A stretch of 40,104 nt of DNA from Bacillales bacterium (lineage in GTDB: Bacteria; Bacillota; Bacilli; Bacillales; DASSOY01). The notes under the pieces are model-generated. The model was given only the letters and a program-made list of their open reading frames with translations. It did no database searches and had not been told where the DNA came from. Location: NCBI GenBank assembly GCA_035700025.1, contig DASSOY010000042.1:1-40104 (forward strand). Reading direction: 5' to 3'. Both the position numbers and the translations under genes were made by a program. Below are positions 32,056 to 40,079 of the stretch, in pieces (within the stretch, counting starts at the first letter, position 1; each line of letters opens with the position of its first letter).

Positions 32056-33395
32056 CGCTTAAGCAATCCCCTCTTATCGCGACGCGCGCGGTTTCGTTGT
32101 CGGAAGGAGCGCATTTTGAATGCCGCAAAAGCAATGATGATCACAAACAGCAAACTAATGAAAAGCCCGGGCCGGCTGTTTTTGTCAAAGACCGTTCCGA
32201 ATACCGCCAACAAAATGAGCGTCATGCCAGTGAAGTGTTTCCATTGATCGACCATGGACACATCGGTGATCCGCCGTGCCGACACAATAATAAAAAACCA
32301 GTTGTAGAGAAGCATAATCCCCGCGCCAGTCGTAATGTATTCGTATACGTGTTTCGGCATTAACAAGGAAAGAACGATCGATACGACTACACCGCCGACC
32401 GTTAAACCGAAAGCCGGAGCGGGAACCTTTAATTTCCCTTCTCTTGCGAACATTCGGGGAGCATCTCCGTCTTTGGCAAGCGTCACGAGAATCGTCGTCA
32501 CACCGAACAACGAGGCCGCCATCGTTGAAAAACCGGCGATAATCAACGCGCCGTTGAACAGATCGGAGACGAACGGCAGGTGATACCCTTTAAGAGCGAT
32601 GACGAATGGACTTTCCTTGGAGTCAAACGCCTTCCAAGACACCATGGAAACGGCAAATGCGATCGAAAGCACGTAAATGACGGCAAGCAGCACGATCATC
32701 ACTTTTCCCGCTTTCGGCATTTCCTGCGGATTCCGCAGTTTCACCGCCATGAAGCTCATCACTTCGATTCCGCCGAATGCGTAAAAAGCAAAGATGAGCG
32801 CCGCCCACAAGCCGGAGATGCCGCGCGGCAGATAGGCAGTTGTCGACTGCGCGAACCCGTCGGCGTTTCCGCCGTCAATCCACCCGAGCCAAACGGCAGC
32901 AGCAATGAGCAAAAACATGAGAATCGCAGAAATCTTAATAACCGCGAATCCATCCTCGAGACGATTCAAGCCTTCCGTTCCGAGCAAAACAATACCGAGC
33001 CCAAGTACTGAATACAAGGAGGCGAACACCCAGAGCGGAATATGTGGAAACCAGAAACGAGTGAAAATCGACAGCGCCGTCAACTGACTTCCCATGATCA
33101 ACATTTCGGAAAACCAGTACCCCCAACCGACGCTGAATCCCGCCCACCGGCCGTAAGCTTGTTTGGCATACGCCCGGAAAGCCCCTTTTTGCGGATTTCC
33201 GGCAGCCATCTTTGATAAAGCGTCAAACACGAGGTATGTACCGATCGCCGCCAGAACAAAATCGACGAGGACTAGCGGACCGCCGGTGCTGATCGCCAAA
33301 CTGGAGCCAAGGAAAAAACCCGTACCGATCGTGCAGCCTACGCCGAACAAAGACAGCTGCCACCATTTCATTTTTTTCTGTCGCTCGGTAGTCAT
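32037..33395 (-). CDS. APC family amino acid permease
   Basis: Product is 452 aa with 12 membrane helices. Helix 1 carries the substrate motif GVGCTIGTGFFLGSSLAI; helix 6 shows FAFYAFGGIEVMSFMA; KLRNPQEMPKA follows. The basic C-terminus (RQRNRARRDKRG) is cytosolic. It imports amino acids by proton symport in known members. AAGGAGG precedes the ATG. Its last codons overlap the LysE gene, so an exporter and an importer are arranged tail to tail. Confidence 0.92.
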   Translation of the reverse strand: MTTERQKKMKWWQLSLFGVGCTIGTGFFLGSSLAISTGGPLVLVDFVLAAIGTYLVFDALSKMAAGNPQKGAFRAYAKQAYGRWAGFSVGWGYWFSEMLIMGSQLTALSIFTRFWFPHIPLWVFASLYSVLGLGIVLLGTEGLNRLEDGFAVIKISAILMFLLIAAAVWLGWIDGGNADGFAQSTTAYLPRGISGLWAALIFAFYAFGGIEVMSFMAVKLRNPQEMPKAGKVMIVLLAVIYVLSIAFAVSMVSWKAFDSKESPFVIALKGYHLPFVSDLFNGALIIAGFSTMAASLFGVTTILVTLAKDGDAPRMFAREGKLKVPAPAFGLTVGGVVVSIVLSLLMPKHVYEYITTGAGIMLLYNWFFIIVSARRITDVSMVDQWKHFTGMTLILLAVFGTVFDKNSRPGLFISLLFVIIIAFAAFKMRSFRQRNRARRDKRGLLKRYKPNP

Positions 33396-33524
33396 CGTAC
33401 TGCCCCTCCTTTTCTTCGTTTATTATTCAATATTTACCGCCGTTTATGTATGCCGAAATCATGTATAGCGCGATAGCAAAAGCAAACAATAACAAACGAT
33501 GACGATGGAAAGGAGGTGCCGATC

Positions 33525-33746
33525 ATGGTCAATCAACAAGCCCAACTGGCCCTTCAGCAAATTTCGCAAATCGCCCAGCAACTGGCGCAACAAGAAGAAC
33601 AGAACGCGCAAATGTTCCAACAGCAAGGAGTTCAAGCGTTTCAAACAGTTCAGCCTCAACAAATCGCGCAACGGGAACAAGCGGCTGCTCAGCAATTGCG
33701 TCAAATTCAACAGCTTGCCCAACAATGCCAACAGCAATTGGTTTAA
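33525..33746 (+). CDS. Glutamine-rich small protein
   Basis: Product is 73 aa, 32 of them Gln (44%), with a hydrophobic residue every three to four positions (ALQQISQIAQQLAQQ, LRQIQQLAQQCQQQ). That pattern predicts a coiled coil, and one Cys lies near the end. AAAGGAGG lies 8 nt before the ATG, so translation is likely; a GTG three codons earlier overlaps the site. Gln-rich peptides occur among spore and coat proteins, but I do not recognise a family. It is divergent from the APC permease. Confidence 0.75.
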   Translation: MVNQQAQLALQQISQIAQQLAQQEEQNAQMFQQQGVQAFQTVQPQQIAQREQAAAQQLRQIQQLAQQCQQQLV

Positions 33747-33762
33747 CGCTTTGTTTTAAATG

Positions 33763-33789
33763 ATCCCCTGCATGCCTCATGCAGGGGAT
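33763..33789. terminator. Perfect 12-bp hairpin after the Gln-rich gene
   Basis: ATCCCCTGCATG / CATGCAGGGGAT with a 3-nt loop, 16 nt after the stop. No T run follows on the plus strand, so it may stabilise the 3' end or act with the second hairpin at 33893-33943. Confidence 0.6.
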
Positions 33790-33892
33790 ATTCGCTCGTT
33801 GGTGCGAAAGTCCCGTTCTTGATTTCAGTGCTTTCTCCTCTGTCGAAAGTGACGGTTTTTGACGAATAATTATAGAGACCCCCCTTTTTCGA

Positions 33893-33943
33893 TAAAATGG
33901 GACACGGCCGGAACCTCAGTTTCCGGCCGTGTCCCAATTTTTA
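33893..33943. terminator. Strong bidirectional terminator
   Basis: Sixteen-base-pair perfect stem (33898-33913 and 33921-33936) with a 7-nt loop, flanked by AAAAT on the left and TTTTT on the right. Placed between the Gln-rich gene and sspH. No gene is seen in 33790-33892. Confidence 0.85.
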
Positions 33944-34002
33944 TGGAATAGTTCTTTCCGAGCGGGCAACGCTAAACCTACACTCGAATAAGGAGGAAAA
34001 GC

Positions 34003-34188
34003 ATGAACACGCAACGCGCGCAAGAAATTTCCGAATCTCCCGTGATGGCGAACGTTTCCTACAAAGGCGTACCGGTTTACATTCAGCACGTCAATGAAGA
34101 AAGCGAAACCGCAAGAATTTATCCGCTCGACGAACCGGAAAACGAACAGCAAGTATCGGTAGCCGAATTGCGAGAAGACTACCGGTAA
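34003..34188 (+). CDS. sspH: Small acid-soluble spore protein, H type
   Basis: Product is 61 aa. MNTQRAQEISESPVMANV and GVPVYIQHVNEESETARIYP match the SspH family closely along the whole length. These minor SASPs accumulate in the forespore under SigG. AAGGAGG precedes the ATG. A partial SigG-like pair, GAATA at 33946-33950 and AACGCTA at 33968-33974 with 17 nt between, lies upstream, but the match is weak. Confidence 0.92.
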   Translation: MNTQRAQEISESPVMANVSYKGVPVYIQHVNEESETARIYPLDEPENEQQVSVAELREDYR

Positions 34189-34207
34189 GCAAGGATTTCG
34201 TCCAAAA

Positions 34208-34240
34208 CAAACACCACTAAGCAAGTGGTGTTTGCTTCTG
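34208..34240. terminator. Terminator between sspH and the threonine-synthase-like gene
   Basis: Stem CAAACACCACT / AGTGGTGTTTG with a 5-nt loop. On the minus strand it ends in TTTG-TTTTGG, and on the plus strand in CTTCTGCTTCTT, so it can serve both convergent genes. Confidence 0.75.
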
Positions 34241-34244
34241 CTTC

Positions 34245-35456
34245 TTATGCAATCGGTTCATCCTTTTCCAACACCGGTGCCTCAACGTTTACCGTGTTCG
34301 GATACTTGATACCTGCTCCGGTGTTCAACACGACCACTTGATCGTCTTCCCTTATCCAGCCGTCCGCACGCAGCTTTCGTGCCGCCGCAAACGCCGCCGC
34401 CCCTTCGGGGCACACAAACGCCCCTTCAGCTGCCGCGACGGCCTGCAACTCGCTCAAGAGTTCCGCATCGCTCACCGCAACCGCACAACCGTCCGTTTCC
34501 TTCAACGCTTGCAAAATCAAAAAATCGCCGAGCGCTTTCGCGACGTTAATTCCGAATGCGACCGTCGAAGCGTTCTCCCAAGGCTCCGCTTGCGACTCAC
34601 CCGCTTGCCACGCTTTGACGATCGGCGCGCACCCTTCGGCCTGTACGGCAACCAAACGCGGCATTCGATCCTCGTCTATCCATCCGAGCGCCTGCAATTC
34701 CCGCAATGCTTTATGGATGCCAATCAACCCGACCCCGCCTCCGGTCGGATACAGAATAACGTCCGGGACTTGCCAGCCGAACTGTTCGGCAATCTCCAGT
34801 CCCATCGTCTTCTTGCCTTCAATCCGGTACGGTTCTTTTAATGTCGACGCATCATACCAGCCGTTCGTTTTCACTGCTTCCCCGACAATCTTTCCAGCAT
34901 CGCCGATCAATCCGTTCACGAGATAAAGATCCGCGCCTGCAGCAACGCACTCTTTTCTCGTAATTTCCGGCGCATCGACCGGCATGGCAATGGTGGCGCG
35001 AATATTTGCCCGCGCGCAGTACAACGCCCACGCCGCACCAGCATTGCCGTTCGTCGGCATCGCAAGATGGTTAACCCCGAGCTCTTTCGCTTTCGACACG
35101 CCGACAGCCGCTCCGCGTGCCTTGAACGCCCCGGTCGGAACCAACCCTTCGTCTTTCATAGACAACCCGGGAATCCCCATATCGCTGCCTATTTTCGGCA
35201 TCGCAAGCAGCGGCGTCATCCCCTCTCCAAGAGAAACGACGTTTTCCTCATGCTCAACCGGCAGTATCTCATGAAAACGCCACAAGTCCGTTGAACGTCC
35301 GCCAATCTCCTCCCGGCCCATTTCGTGTTTTAAACGATCCAAATCATACGAAACGAGCAGCGGAGAACCGCATTCGCATAATTGGTATGGTTGATGCGCA
35401 TCGTAAGTAAGTTCGCATTTCGGACAATACAGATGAGACAAATAACTGAATGGCAA
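34245..35456 (-). CDS. Threonine synthase-like PLP enzyme
   Basis: Product is 403 aa. An N-terminal zinc ribbon (CPKC near 11-14 and CECG near 31-34) precedes a fold-type II PLP domain. The PLP lysine is in PTGAFKARGAA, the Ser/Asn loop in MPTNGNAGAAWA, and the phosphate-binding loop in YPTGGGVGLIG. Classical threonine synthases carry SFKDRG; here Asp is Ala, as in a common paralogous group annotated as threonine synthase. So the reaction (phosphohomoserine to threonine) is probable but not certain. TTG at 35454-35456 is the start (AGGAGG 8 nt upstream); upstream frame is open but lacks a site. It stands apart from hom or thrB. Confidence 0.85.
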   Translation of the reverse strand: MPFSYLSHLYCPKCELTYDAHQPYQLCECGSPLLVSYDLDRLKHEMGREEIGGRSTDLWRFHEILPVEHEENVVSLGEGMTPLLAMPKIGSDMGIPGLSMKDEGLVPTGAFKARGAAVGVSKAKELGVNHLAMPTNGNAGAAWALYCARANIRATIAMPVDAPEITRKECVAAGADLYLVNGLIGDAGKIVGEAVKTNGWYDASTLKEPYRIEGKKTMGLEIAEQFGWQVPDVILYPTGGGVGLIGIHKALRELQALGWIDEDRMPRLVAVQAEGCAPIVKAWQAGESQAEPWENASTVAFGINVAKALGDFLILQALKETDGCAVAVSDAELLSELQAVAAAEGAFVCPEGAAAFAAARKLRADGWIREDDQVVVLNTGAGIKYPNTVNVEAPVLEKDEPIA

Positions 35457-35564
35457 TGGGACAACCTCCTTATAAAATAATTCTCCTCTTATCATACTAA
35501 ACGATTGCTTCATCGGCATCGAATTGTGGTAAAATATGTACAAATATACAAAGGAGGCCAACCG

Positions 35565-35813
35565 GTGAACAAAATCGTATTGTTGATGGCGAGTGCTTTC
35601 GTATGCGTTTCTTTATTCCTATTCGGTGAAAAAATCGCACCAGCCGATCACCCGGACACCGAACAAAGCCCGTATCAAACATTCATCATAGTCGACTCGG
35701 GTGAAACCGCTCCTCCCGAAGCAACGAACGCTTATACATCGAAACAAGGAGGCGCGCAGCCGTTGCCCAATGCAGATCCCGACGTTCCAATCGTCGTGCA
35801 GCTCCTCGATTAA
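35565..35813 (+). CDS. Small secreted or membrane-anchored protein
   Basis: Product is 82 aa. N-terminal hydrophobic segment (VLLMASAFVCVSLFLFG, residues 4-20) with a Lys before it, then a Pro- and acid-rich tail with no fold that I recognise. The start is GTG with AAAGGAGG 7 nt upstream. A TGGTAAAAT extended -10-like element lies 35 nt before it. A terminator follows directly. Family unknown. Confidence 0.72.
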   Translation: MNKIVLLMASAFVCVSLFLFGEKIAPADHPDTEQSPYQTFIIVDSGETAPPEATNAYTSKQGGAQPLPNADPDVPIVVQLLD

Positions 35814-35863
35814 GCCGTGATTCCCGATGTTCCTCATAGGAACAACGGAATCACGGCTTTTTT
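35812..35863 (+). terminator. Nested-hairpin terminator
   Basis: Outer 13-bp stem AAGCCGTGATTCC / GGAATCACGGCTT encloses a small GTTCC / GGAAC hairpin, with a run of six T at the end. Confidence 0.88.
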
Positions 35864-35928
35864 GATATTCGAACGCATGTCGGGCAAATTAATGCATGGG
35901 ATGAAAAAACCATGAAAGGGATGATCGT

Positions 35929-36759
35929 ATGAATGAAAGTCTCGTGCAGGCGGGAGACCACCGGCTGTTCTATCGGCATGCTGGAAGCGGTGATGAGACC
36001 ATCGTCTTGTTGCATGGCATTCCGACCCATTCGCATATATGGATGCAGGTATTGCCTTATTTGACGCAAAAATATAACGTTATCGCGCCAGACCTTCTCG
36101 GTTATGGTCAATCCGATCGAGGCGTTGCCAGCGAACTCACTTTGCCGCAGCAAGCGAGCCGCATTATCCGACTTTTAGATCAGCTCGGCATCGAATCCGC
36201 CCATCTCGTCGGACACGACCTCGGCGGTGGAATCGCGCAAATTCTCGCCGTTTATTACGAAAACCGGGTGAAAAGTCTCGTGGTTTCCGACAGTGTTTGT
36301 TTCAGCAATTGGCCGTTGCCGCAAGTCGTCTCGTTGCGTTATCCGACAGCTCCCGAATTCGAGCCGACCCCGGTGTTCATCGAACGGCTGATCAGGGGCG
36401 GCTTGTACCATCAAGAATTGGCGGTACCTGAGTGGATCGATGCTTTCACCGCCCCGTTCAACCACCCAAACGGAGGAATTGAATTGCAACAGGCCGCTTT
36501 CGCTCTTGAACATCATCAAACCGAAGAACTTGTCCCTTATCTTCGCAATGTTCAAGTTCCAACGACAATCCTTTGGGGACAACACGATCGGTATTTGCCG
36601 CCATATTGGGGCCTCCGGCTGCAGGAAACGATTCCGCAATCGACCTTCAGACTCCTGCCCCAATGCGGTCATTTTTCAATGATCGATAACCCCGAACTCT
36701 TCGCCCGGGAACTGTTTCAACATCTTGAAAAACACGCCGCCCGCCCCATTTCCGTGTAA
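35929..36759 (+). CDS. Alpha/beta hydrolase (haloalkane dehalogenase/epoxide hydrolase-like)
   Basis: Product is 276 aa. The oxyanion loop is LLHGIPTHSHIW and the nucleophile elbow is GHDLGGG with Asp96, which marks the dehalogenase/epoxide hydrolase branch rather than Ser esterases. The acid is probably in WGQHDRYLPP and the base His in CGHFSMID. The second motif PDLLGYGQSD is typical. The cap domain spans about 125-215. The substrate is unknown. It is a single gene with its own terminator. Confidence 0.9.
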   Translation: MNESLVQAGDHRLFYRHAGSGDETIVLLHGIPTHSHIWMQVLPYLTQKYNVIAPDLLGYGQSDRGVASELTLPQQASRIIRLLDQLGIESAHLVGHDLGGGIAQILAVYYENRVKSLVVSDSVCFSNWPLPQVVSLRYPTAPEFEPTPVFIERLIRGGLYHQELAVPEWIDAFTAPFNHPNGGIELQQAAFALEHHQTEELVPYLRNVQVPTTILWGQHDRYLPPYWGLRLQETIPQSTFRLLPQCGHFSMIDNPELFARELFQHLEKHAARPISV

Positions 36760-36761
36760 CG

Positions 36762-36803
36762 AAAAGGCGTCACCGACAGTTTATCTGTGGTGACGCTTTT
36801 TTT
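36762..36803. terminator. Bidirectional terminator
   Basis: Eight-base-pair stem GCGTCACC / GGTGACGC flanked by AAAAG and TTTTTTT. Serves the hydrolase on the plus strand and the coat operon on the minus strand. Confidence 0.88.
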
Positions 36804-36812
36804 CGAATGGGT

Positions 36813-37109
36813 CTATCCCGGAAGATTGAGCGCAGTATTCGCGTTTTTCAAATCCACTTCGATTTGTTCGTTCACGTCCCAAGGGTGATACAGGCCGCGT
36901 TCCGTCACATAGATCATCAATCGCTCATGCATATCGATCGCTTCCTCTAGATGCTCCGTTAACGTCTCCTTGATTTCCGGCGTCGCCGCCTCCGTCACAG
37001 CCATCGCATAATTTCGCACCCCGCTTTTCGCGGTCGCGAGCAAATCCATCGCAATGACATCATCTTTCAACTTGCCGAGCCCGGTCAAGTTTTCCAATAA
37101 CGAATTCAT
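36813..37109 (-). CDS. Spore coat protein, CotF-like (YraF/YraD group)
   Basis: Product is 98 aa. DVIAMDLLATAKSGVRNYAM, AATPEIKETLTEHLEEAIDMH and RLMIYVTERGLYHPWDVNEQ match the CotF coat domain, a helical bundle of mother-cell coat proteins. Last gene of a five-gene minus-strand operon around an alcohol dehydrogenase, as in the B. subtilis yra cluster. GGAGGTGA lies upstream and the gap to the previous gene is 7 nt. Confidence 0.87.
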   Translation of the reverse strand: MNSLLENLTGLGKLKDDVIAMDLLATAKSGVRNYAMAVTEAATPEIKETLTEHLEEAIDMHERLMIYVTERGLYHPWDVNEQIEVDLKNANTALNLPG

Positions 37110-37116
37110 GCCGCCG

Positions 37117-37314
37117 TCACCTCCTCTTCGCCTTCGCCAAAATTTCGCTCAAGTCTTGCAGCTGCCGCGTCGACACTTCAATATCTTCTTTCATAATCCG
37201 CTTCAACTCGTCATCCGAGACGAGCGCCCGCATGGTCTTGGCCTTCGTGAGGCCGACCGTCTTAAACGCGGCCATCTCATGCACCTCAAGCGTTTCGTGC
37301 AGCGCATACGCCAT
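37117..37314 (-). CDS. Small spore coat-associated protein (YraE-like)
   Basis: Product is 65 aa. ALHETLEVHEMAAFKTVGLT and SDDELKRIMKEDIEVSTRQL are typical of the short partner of CotF-like proteins. AAGGAGGT lies about 9 nt before the ATG at 37312-37314; a TTG three codons earlier overlaps the site. It resembles the first gene of this operon (38847-39104), so the operon carries two pairs of short and long coat proteins. Confidence 0.84.
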   Translation of the reverse strand: MAYALHETLEVHEMAAFKTVGLTKAKTMRALVSDDELKRIMKEDIEVSTRQLQDLSEILAKAKRR

Positions 37315-37329
37315 TTTTTTCAAACCTCC

Positions 37330-38466
37330 TTACGGTTTCAGCACCACTTTGATGCAACCGTCCGTTCTTGTGTCAAACAATTCATACCCGAGCCCCGCTT
37401 CATACAGCGGCAGCACGTGCGTCACGACATCACCAGCATCGATTTGACCGGATGTAAGCAACTCATACATGTAGGGCATGTAGTGGATCACCGGCGCCTG
37501 CCCGGAGCGAATGTTCACGTTTCGCTGCATGATGTCTCCGAGCGGAAATCCGTTGTAGCGTCCGCCGTAAACGCCCGTAACCTGAATCGTTCCGCCCTTG
37601 CGCACCGCCTGTGTCGCCATCACAAGCGCGCCAAGCGTCCCGCTTTGCAGCTTCATGCCGCTGGCGACAAACTCGAGCTCGCTCATCTTGCCGTCCATAC
37701 CGACGGCATCAATGACGACGTCGGCTCCGCCTTTCGTGATCTCCTTCAAATGGTTGCCGATATTCGTCTCTTGCTCGAAATTCACTGTTTCCACGCGGTT
37801 TGTCCGCTTCGCATGCTCCAATCGATAGTCGACATAGTCGACCGCGATCACCCGGCCCGCTCCTTTCAGCCATGCGAATTTCTGAGCCAACAGCCCAACC
37901 GGCCCGCAGCCGAGCACGATCACCGTGTCCCCGTCCTTCACGCCGGCATTGTCTATGCTCCAAAACGCAGTCGTCATCGCATCGGAAATCAAGCACAGCT
38001 CCTCATCGGGCTTTTCGCAGCTTTCCGGAATTTTGAAAGGTGTGAAATTCGCATACGGAACACGCAAATACTCCGCTTGTCCACCCGGATAGCCGCCGGT
38101 CGTTTCCGAATAGCCGAAAAACGCCCCAATTTCTCCGTGGGCGTTGGACTGATCGCATTGACTTTCCAATTGATGTTGACAATAAAAACATTCTCCACAG
38201 GCAATGTTGAACGGAATGATTACGCGATCGCCTTTCTTCAAATGCTTCACTTCCGGACCGACTTCTTCAACGATCCCCATCGGCTCATGCCCGATAATGT
38301 AATCTTCGTGCAAATTCGGAATCATACCGTGGACCAGATGTAAATCCGAACCGCAAATCGCAGTCGTCGTCAGACGCACAATCAGGTCGTCAGGCTTTTC
38401 GATTCGAGGATCAGGCACGTCCTTCACCTGTACGTTTTTGATGCCTTGATAAGTCACTGCTTTCAA
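37330..38466 (-). CDS. adhB: Zinc-dependent alcohol dehydrogenase (AdhB-like)
   Basis: Product is 378 aa of the MDR superfamily. Catalytic zinc ligands are Cys38 and His60-Glu61 (AICGSDLH and GHEPMG). The structural zinc is held by Cys90, Cys93, Cys96 and Cys104 (CGECFYCQ...QCD). The Rossmann loop is [14 protein letters not shown]. The start is TTG with GGAGGTG 7 nt upstream; it overlaps the preceding stop. Position between coat genes repeats B. subtilis adhB. The natural alcohol or aldehyde substrate is unknown; glutathione-independent formaldehyde dehydrogenases look similar. Confidence 0.92.
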   Translation of the reverse strand: MKAVTYQGIKNVQVKDVPDPRIEKPDDLIVRLTTTAICGSDLHLVHGMIPNLHEDYIIGHEPMGIVEEVGPEVKHLKKGDRVIIPFNIACGECFYCQHQLESQCDQSNAHGEIGAFFGYSETTGGYPGGQAEYLRVPYANFTPFKIPESCEKPDEELCLISDAMTTAFWSIDNAGVKDGDTVIVLGCGPVGLLAQKFAWLKGAGRVIAVDYVDYRLEHAKRTNRVETVNFEQETNIGNHLKEITKGGADVVIDAVGMDGKMSELEFVASGMKLQSGTLGALVMATQAVRKGGTIQVTGVYGGRYNGFPLGDIMQRNVNIRSGQAPVIHYMPYMYELLTSGQIDAGDVVTHVLPLYEAGLGYELFDTRTDGCIKVVLKP

Positions 38467-38843
38467 TCTCCCGCACCTCCTTCGTCCGGTGTTCGATCGA
38501 ACATGCCTTTGCGCGACGTGTCGTCCGGAAACAAGCGCATCTGCGCGATCATGGCCGTATTTTTCGCCGAAAGCTGATCAAGCTTGTACTGTTCGTTCAG
38601 CTCATACGGGTGGAACCACTTCTTCTCCATCGCCAGTTCGGAGACTTCCGTATGCAGCTGGATCGCGTGCCGGAGCTGTGTTCGCAATAGGGCGCGTACT
38701 TCCGGCGACGCCGTTTCCGTCAAAGCAATCGCCGTATTCCGGACCGCTTCTTTCGAACGAATCATAAAGTCCGTCACAAACGTAGCATCCGCCAATTCCG
38801 GCAGATGGAGCGCATTAATCGGATCTAAATAATCGTTGTTCAT
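38463..38843 (-). CDS. Spore coat protein, CotF-like (YraF/YraD group)
   Basis: Product is 126 aa. [40 protein letters not shown] and [14 protein letters not shown] match the CotF domain and align with the 98-aa protein at 36813-37109. The C-terminal 20 residues ([20 protein letters not shown]) are an extra charged tail. AGGGGAT precedes the ATG. The stop overlaps the adhB TTG start, so they are coupled. Confidence 0.87.
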   Translation of the reverse strand: MNNDYLDPINALHLPELADATFVTDFMIRSKEAVRNTAIALTETASPEVRALLRTQLRHAIQLHTEVSELAMEKKWFHPYELNEQYKLDQLSAKNTAMIAQMRLFPDDTSRKGMFDRTPDEGGAGD

Positions 38844-38846
38844 AGC

Positions 38847-39104
38847 CTATCCCCTTCCATCCAAAATCGGCGTCGGCCGGCTTTCCGGCACCGGCGCCTG
38901 AAAAGAAGCTTTCTCGTAAATGGATTGCAGATCGCGAATCCCTAAGAGCGACTGCTCCACATTCTTTTGCATCAACGCCCTCAAATCTTGGTCGAAAACG
39001 AGCCCTTGCATCAGTTTCGATTTCGCCAAATCGAGCGTTTTCAAGTTCAGCGCCTCATGAATTTCAAGCGCCTCGTGCGCCGCCAAAGTTTCCCGGTCGA
39101 TCAT
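38847..39104 (-). CDS. Small spore coat-associated protein (YraG/YraE-like)
   Basis: Product is 85 aa. First gene of the coat/adhB operon. EALEIHEALNLKTLDLAKSK and LRALMQKNVEQSLLGIRDLQ parallel the 65-aa gene downstream, and the last 15 residues are Pro-rich. GGAGGTGATGAGCG precedes the ATG. No convincing SigE, SigK or SigG promoter could be fixed in 39105-39260, though sporulation control is expected from the family. Confidence 0.85.
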   Translation of the reverse strand: MIDRETLAAHEALEIHEALNLKTLDLAKSKLMQGLVFDQDLRALMQKNVEQSLLGIRDLQSIYEKASFQAPVPESRPTPILDGRG

Positions 39105-39266
39105 CGCTCATCACCTCCGCTCTTATTCTTCCTATATGTTGGGATTGAATACGCCAATTGGCAATAAAAAGAGCTTCGCGCCAGTCCGCAATGCCCGTTT
39201 TGTCATGTCAGCCATTGGCATATTTTTAAAATCTGCCGATTCTACGGTTTTGAACGTGTTCCCGCG

Positions 39267-39292
39267 AAAAAACCCTTGGTTTCCCAAGGGTT
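39267..39292 (-). terminator. Terminator on the minus strand without a clear gene
   Basis: Nine-base-pair perfect stem AACCCTTGG / CCAAGGGTT with a 4-nt loop, ending in a T run on the minus strand. It implies a transcript coming from 39300-39550. Confidence 0.75.
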
Positions 39293-39308
39293 GGCTTACG
39301 CATCTTCC

Positions 39309-39374
39309 TCATCGCCGTTTCGGATACCCATCATTGTACAGCGTGATCGACAAGAGTTCCCTATCTTTTCGCAT
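39309..39374 (-). CDS. Possible 21-codon peptide or decayed small gene
   Basis: In the 486-nt stretch between the coat operon and tRNA-Thr, a 21-codon frame (MRKDRELLSI to YPKRR) ends 17 nt before a terminator. GGGGAT lies 9-10 nt upstream. A second start with a better site (GGAAGGTG, ATG at 39388-39390) runs only nine codons to a stop after a run of seven T, and a third frame ends in GDEEDA. The three pieces could be one small gene broken by frameshifts. A TTTCGA-N16-TATAAA promoter-like pair lies upstream near 39425-39452. Confidence 0.25.
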   Translation of the reverse strand: MRKDRELLSITLYNDGYPKRR

Positions 39375-39550
39375 TGAAAAAAATCCCCATCGCAGACACC
39401 TTCCGAGATATGTGTTCGTCTTTTTATAAAACGAAAACGACTGCTCGAAAATGGAAATTTCAGATAAAATATCGGTGTTCGATGCACGATGAACATCTCC
39501 AAATGATTTGGGCCTTACACCTTCAGTTGCAGATCTCCAAGGGAATGACA

Positions 39551-39573
39551 ATAAAAAAACCCCTTTATCAAGG
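39551..39573 (-). terminator. Terminator of the rRNA-tRNA operon
   Basis: Hairpin CCCTT / AAGGG followed by seven T on the minus strand, about 20 nt after tRNA-Thr. Confidence 0.75.
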
Positions 39574-39590
39574 GATTTGCAGTCTATAAA

Positions 39591-39667
<77 letters not shown>

Positions 39668-39668
39668 A

Positions 39669-39743
39669 TGGCTCCACAGGCAGGATTCGAACCTGCGACC
39701 CATCGGTTAACAGCCGATTGCTCTACCACTGAGCTACTGTGGA
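39669..39743 (-). tRNA. tRNA-Asn (GTT)
   Basis: Acceptor TCCACAG / CTGTGGA, D-arm GCTCAGTGGTAGAGC, anticodon loop CTGTTAA with anticodon GTT, T-loop TTCGAAT, and encoded CCA. It is 1 nt from tRNA-Thr. Confidence 0.96.
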
Positions 39744-39837
39744 ATATTAAAAAGTTGACACTTTTTGAATCTTACGTACCTCAGCACGTCCCCTGCCTCT
39801 TCCTCTTTCAAGCCTAAACCTCATGAGTATGCGTCGA

Positions 39838-39925
39838 GGCAACTCGAAGCAGTTCGATGGAGTAAACGCTCGTCACTGAGCTGCTGTAGAATAGGAAAAG
39901 TGCCGGTCCGTCGAACCGCACACCA
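39838..39925 (-). pseudogene. tRNA remnants between 5S rRNA and tRNA-Asn
   Basis: CACTGAGCTGCTGTAGAATA at 39874-39893 repeats the 5' part of tRNA-Asn (CACTGAGCTACTGTGGAATA) with two changes, but no intact anticodon arm or acceptor partner follows. TCGAACCGCACACC at 39911-39924 resembles a T-arm of a preceding tRNA. They look like leftovers of tRNA genes once present in this operon. Confidence 0.5.
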
Positions 39926-39963
39926 CTTCGTATTATGACATAAAAAAAAGAAGATATGCAAGA

Positions 39964-40079
<116 letters not shown>

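Noticed and set aside
33396..33524. T-box or amino-acid riboswitch for the APC permease
   Set aside because: The 129-nt divergent space has no specifier hairpin or antiterminator, and it is too short.
37054..38343. 429-codon plus-strand frame opposite the adhB/coat genes
   Set aside because: It lies opposite adhB and two coat genes, and its His/Arg-rich composition is that of a reverse-strand shadow.
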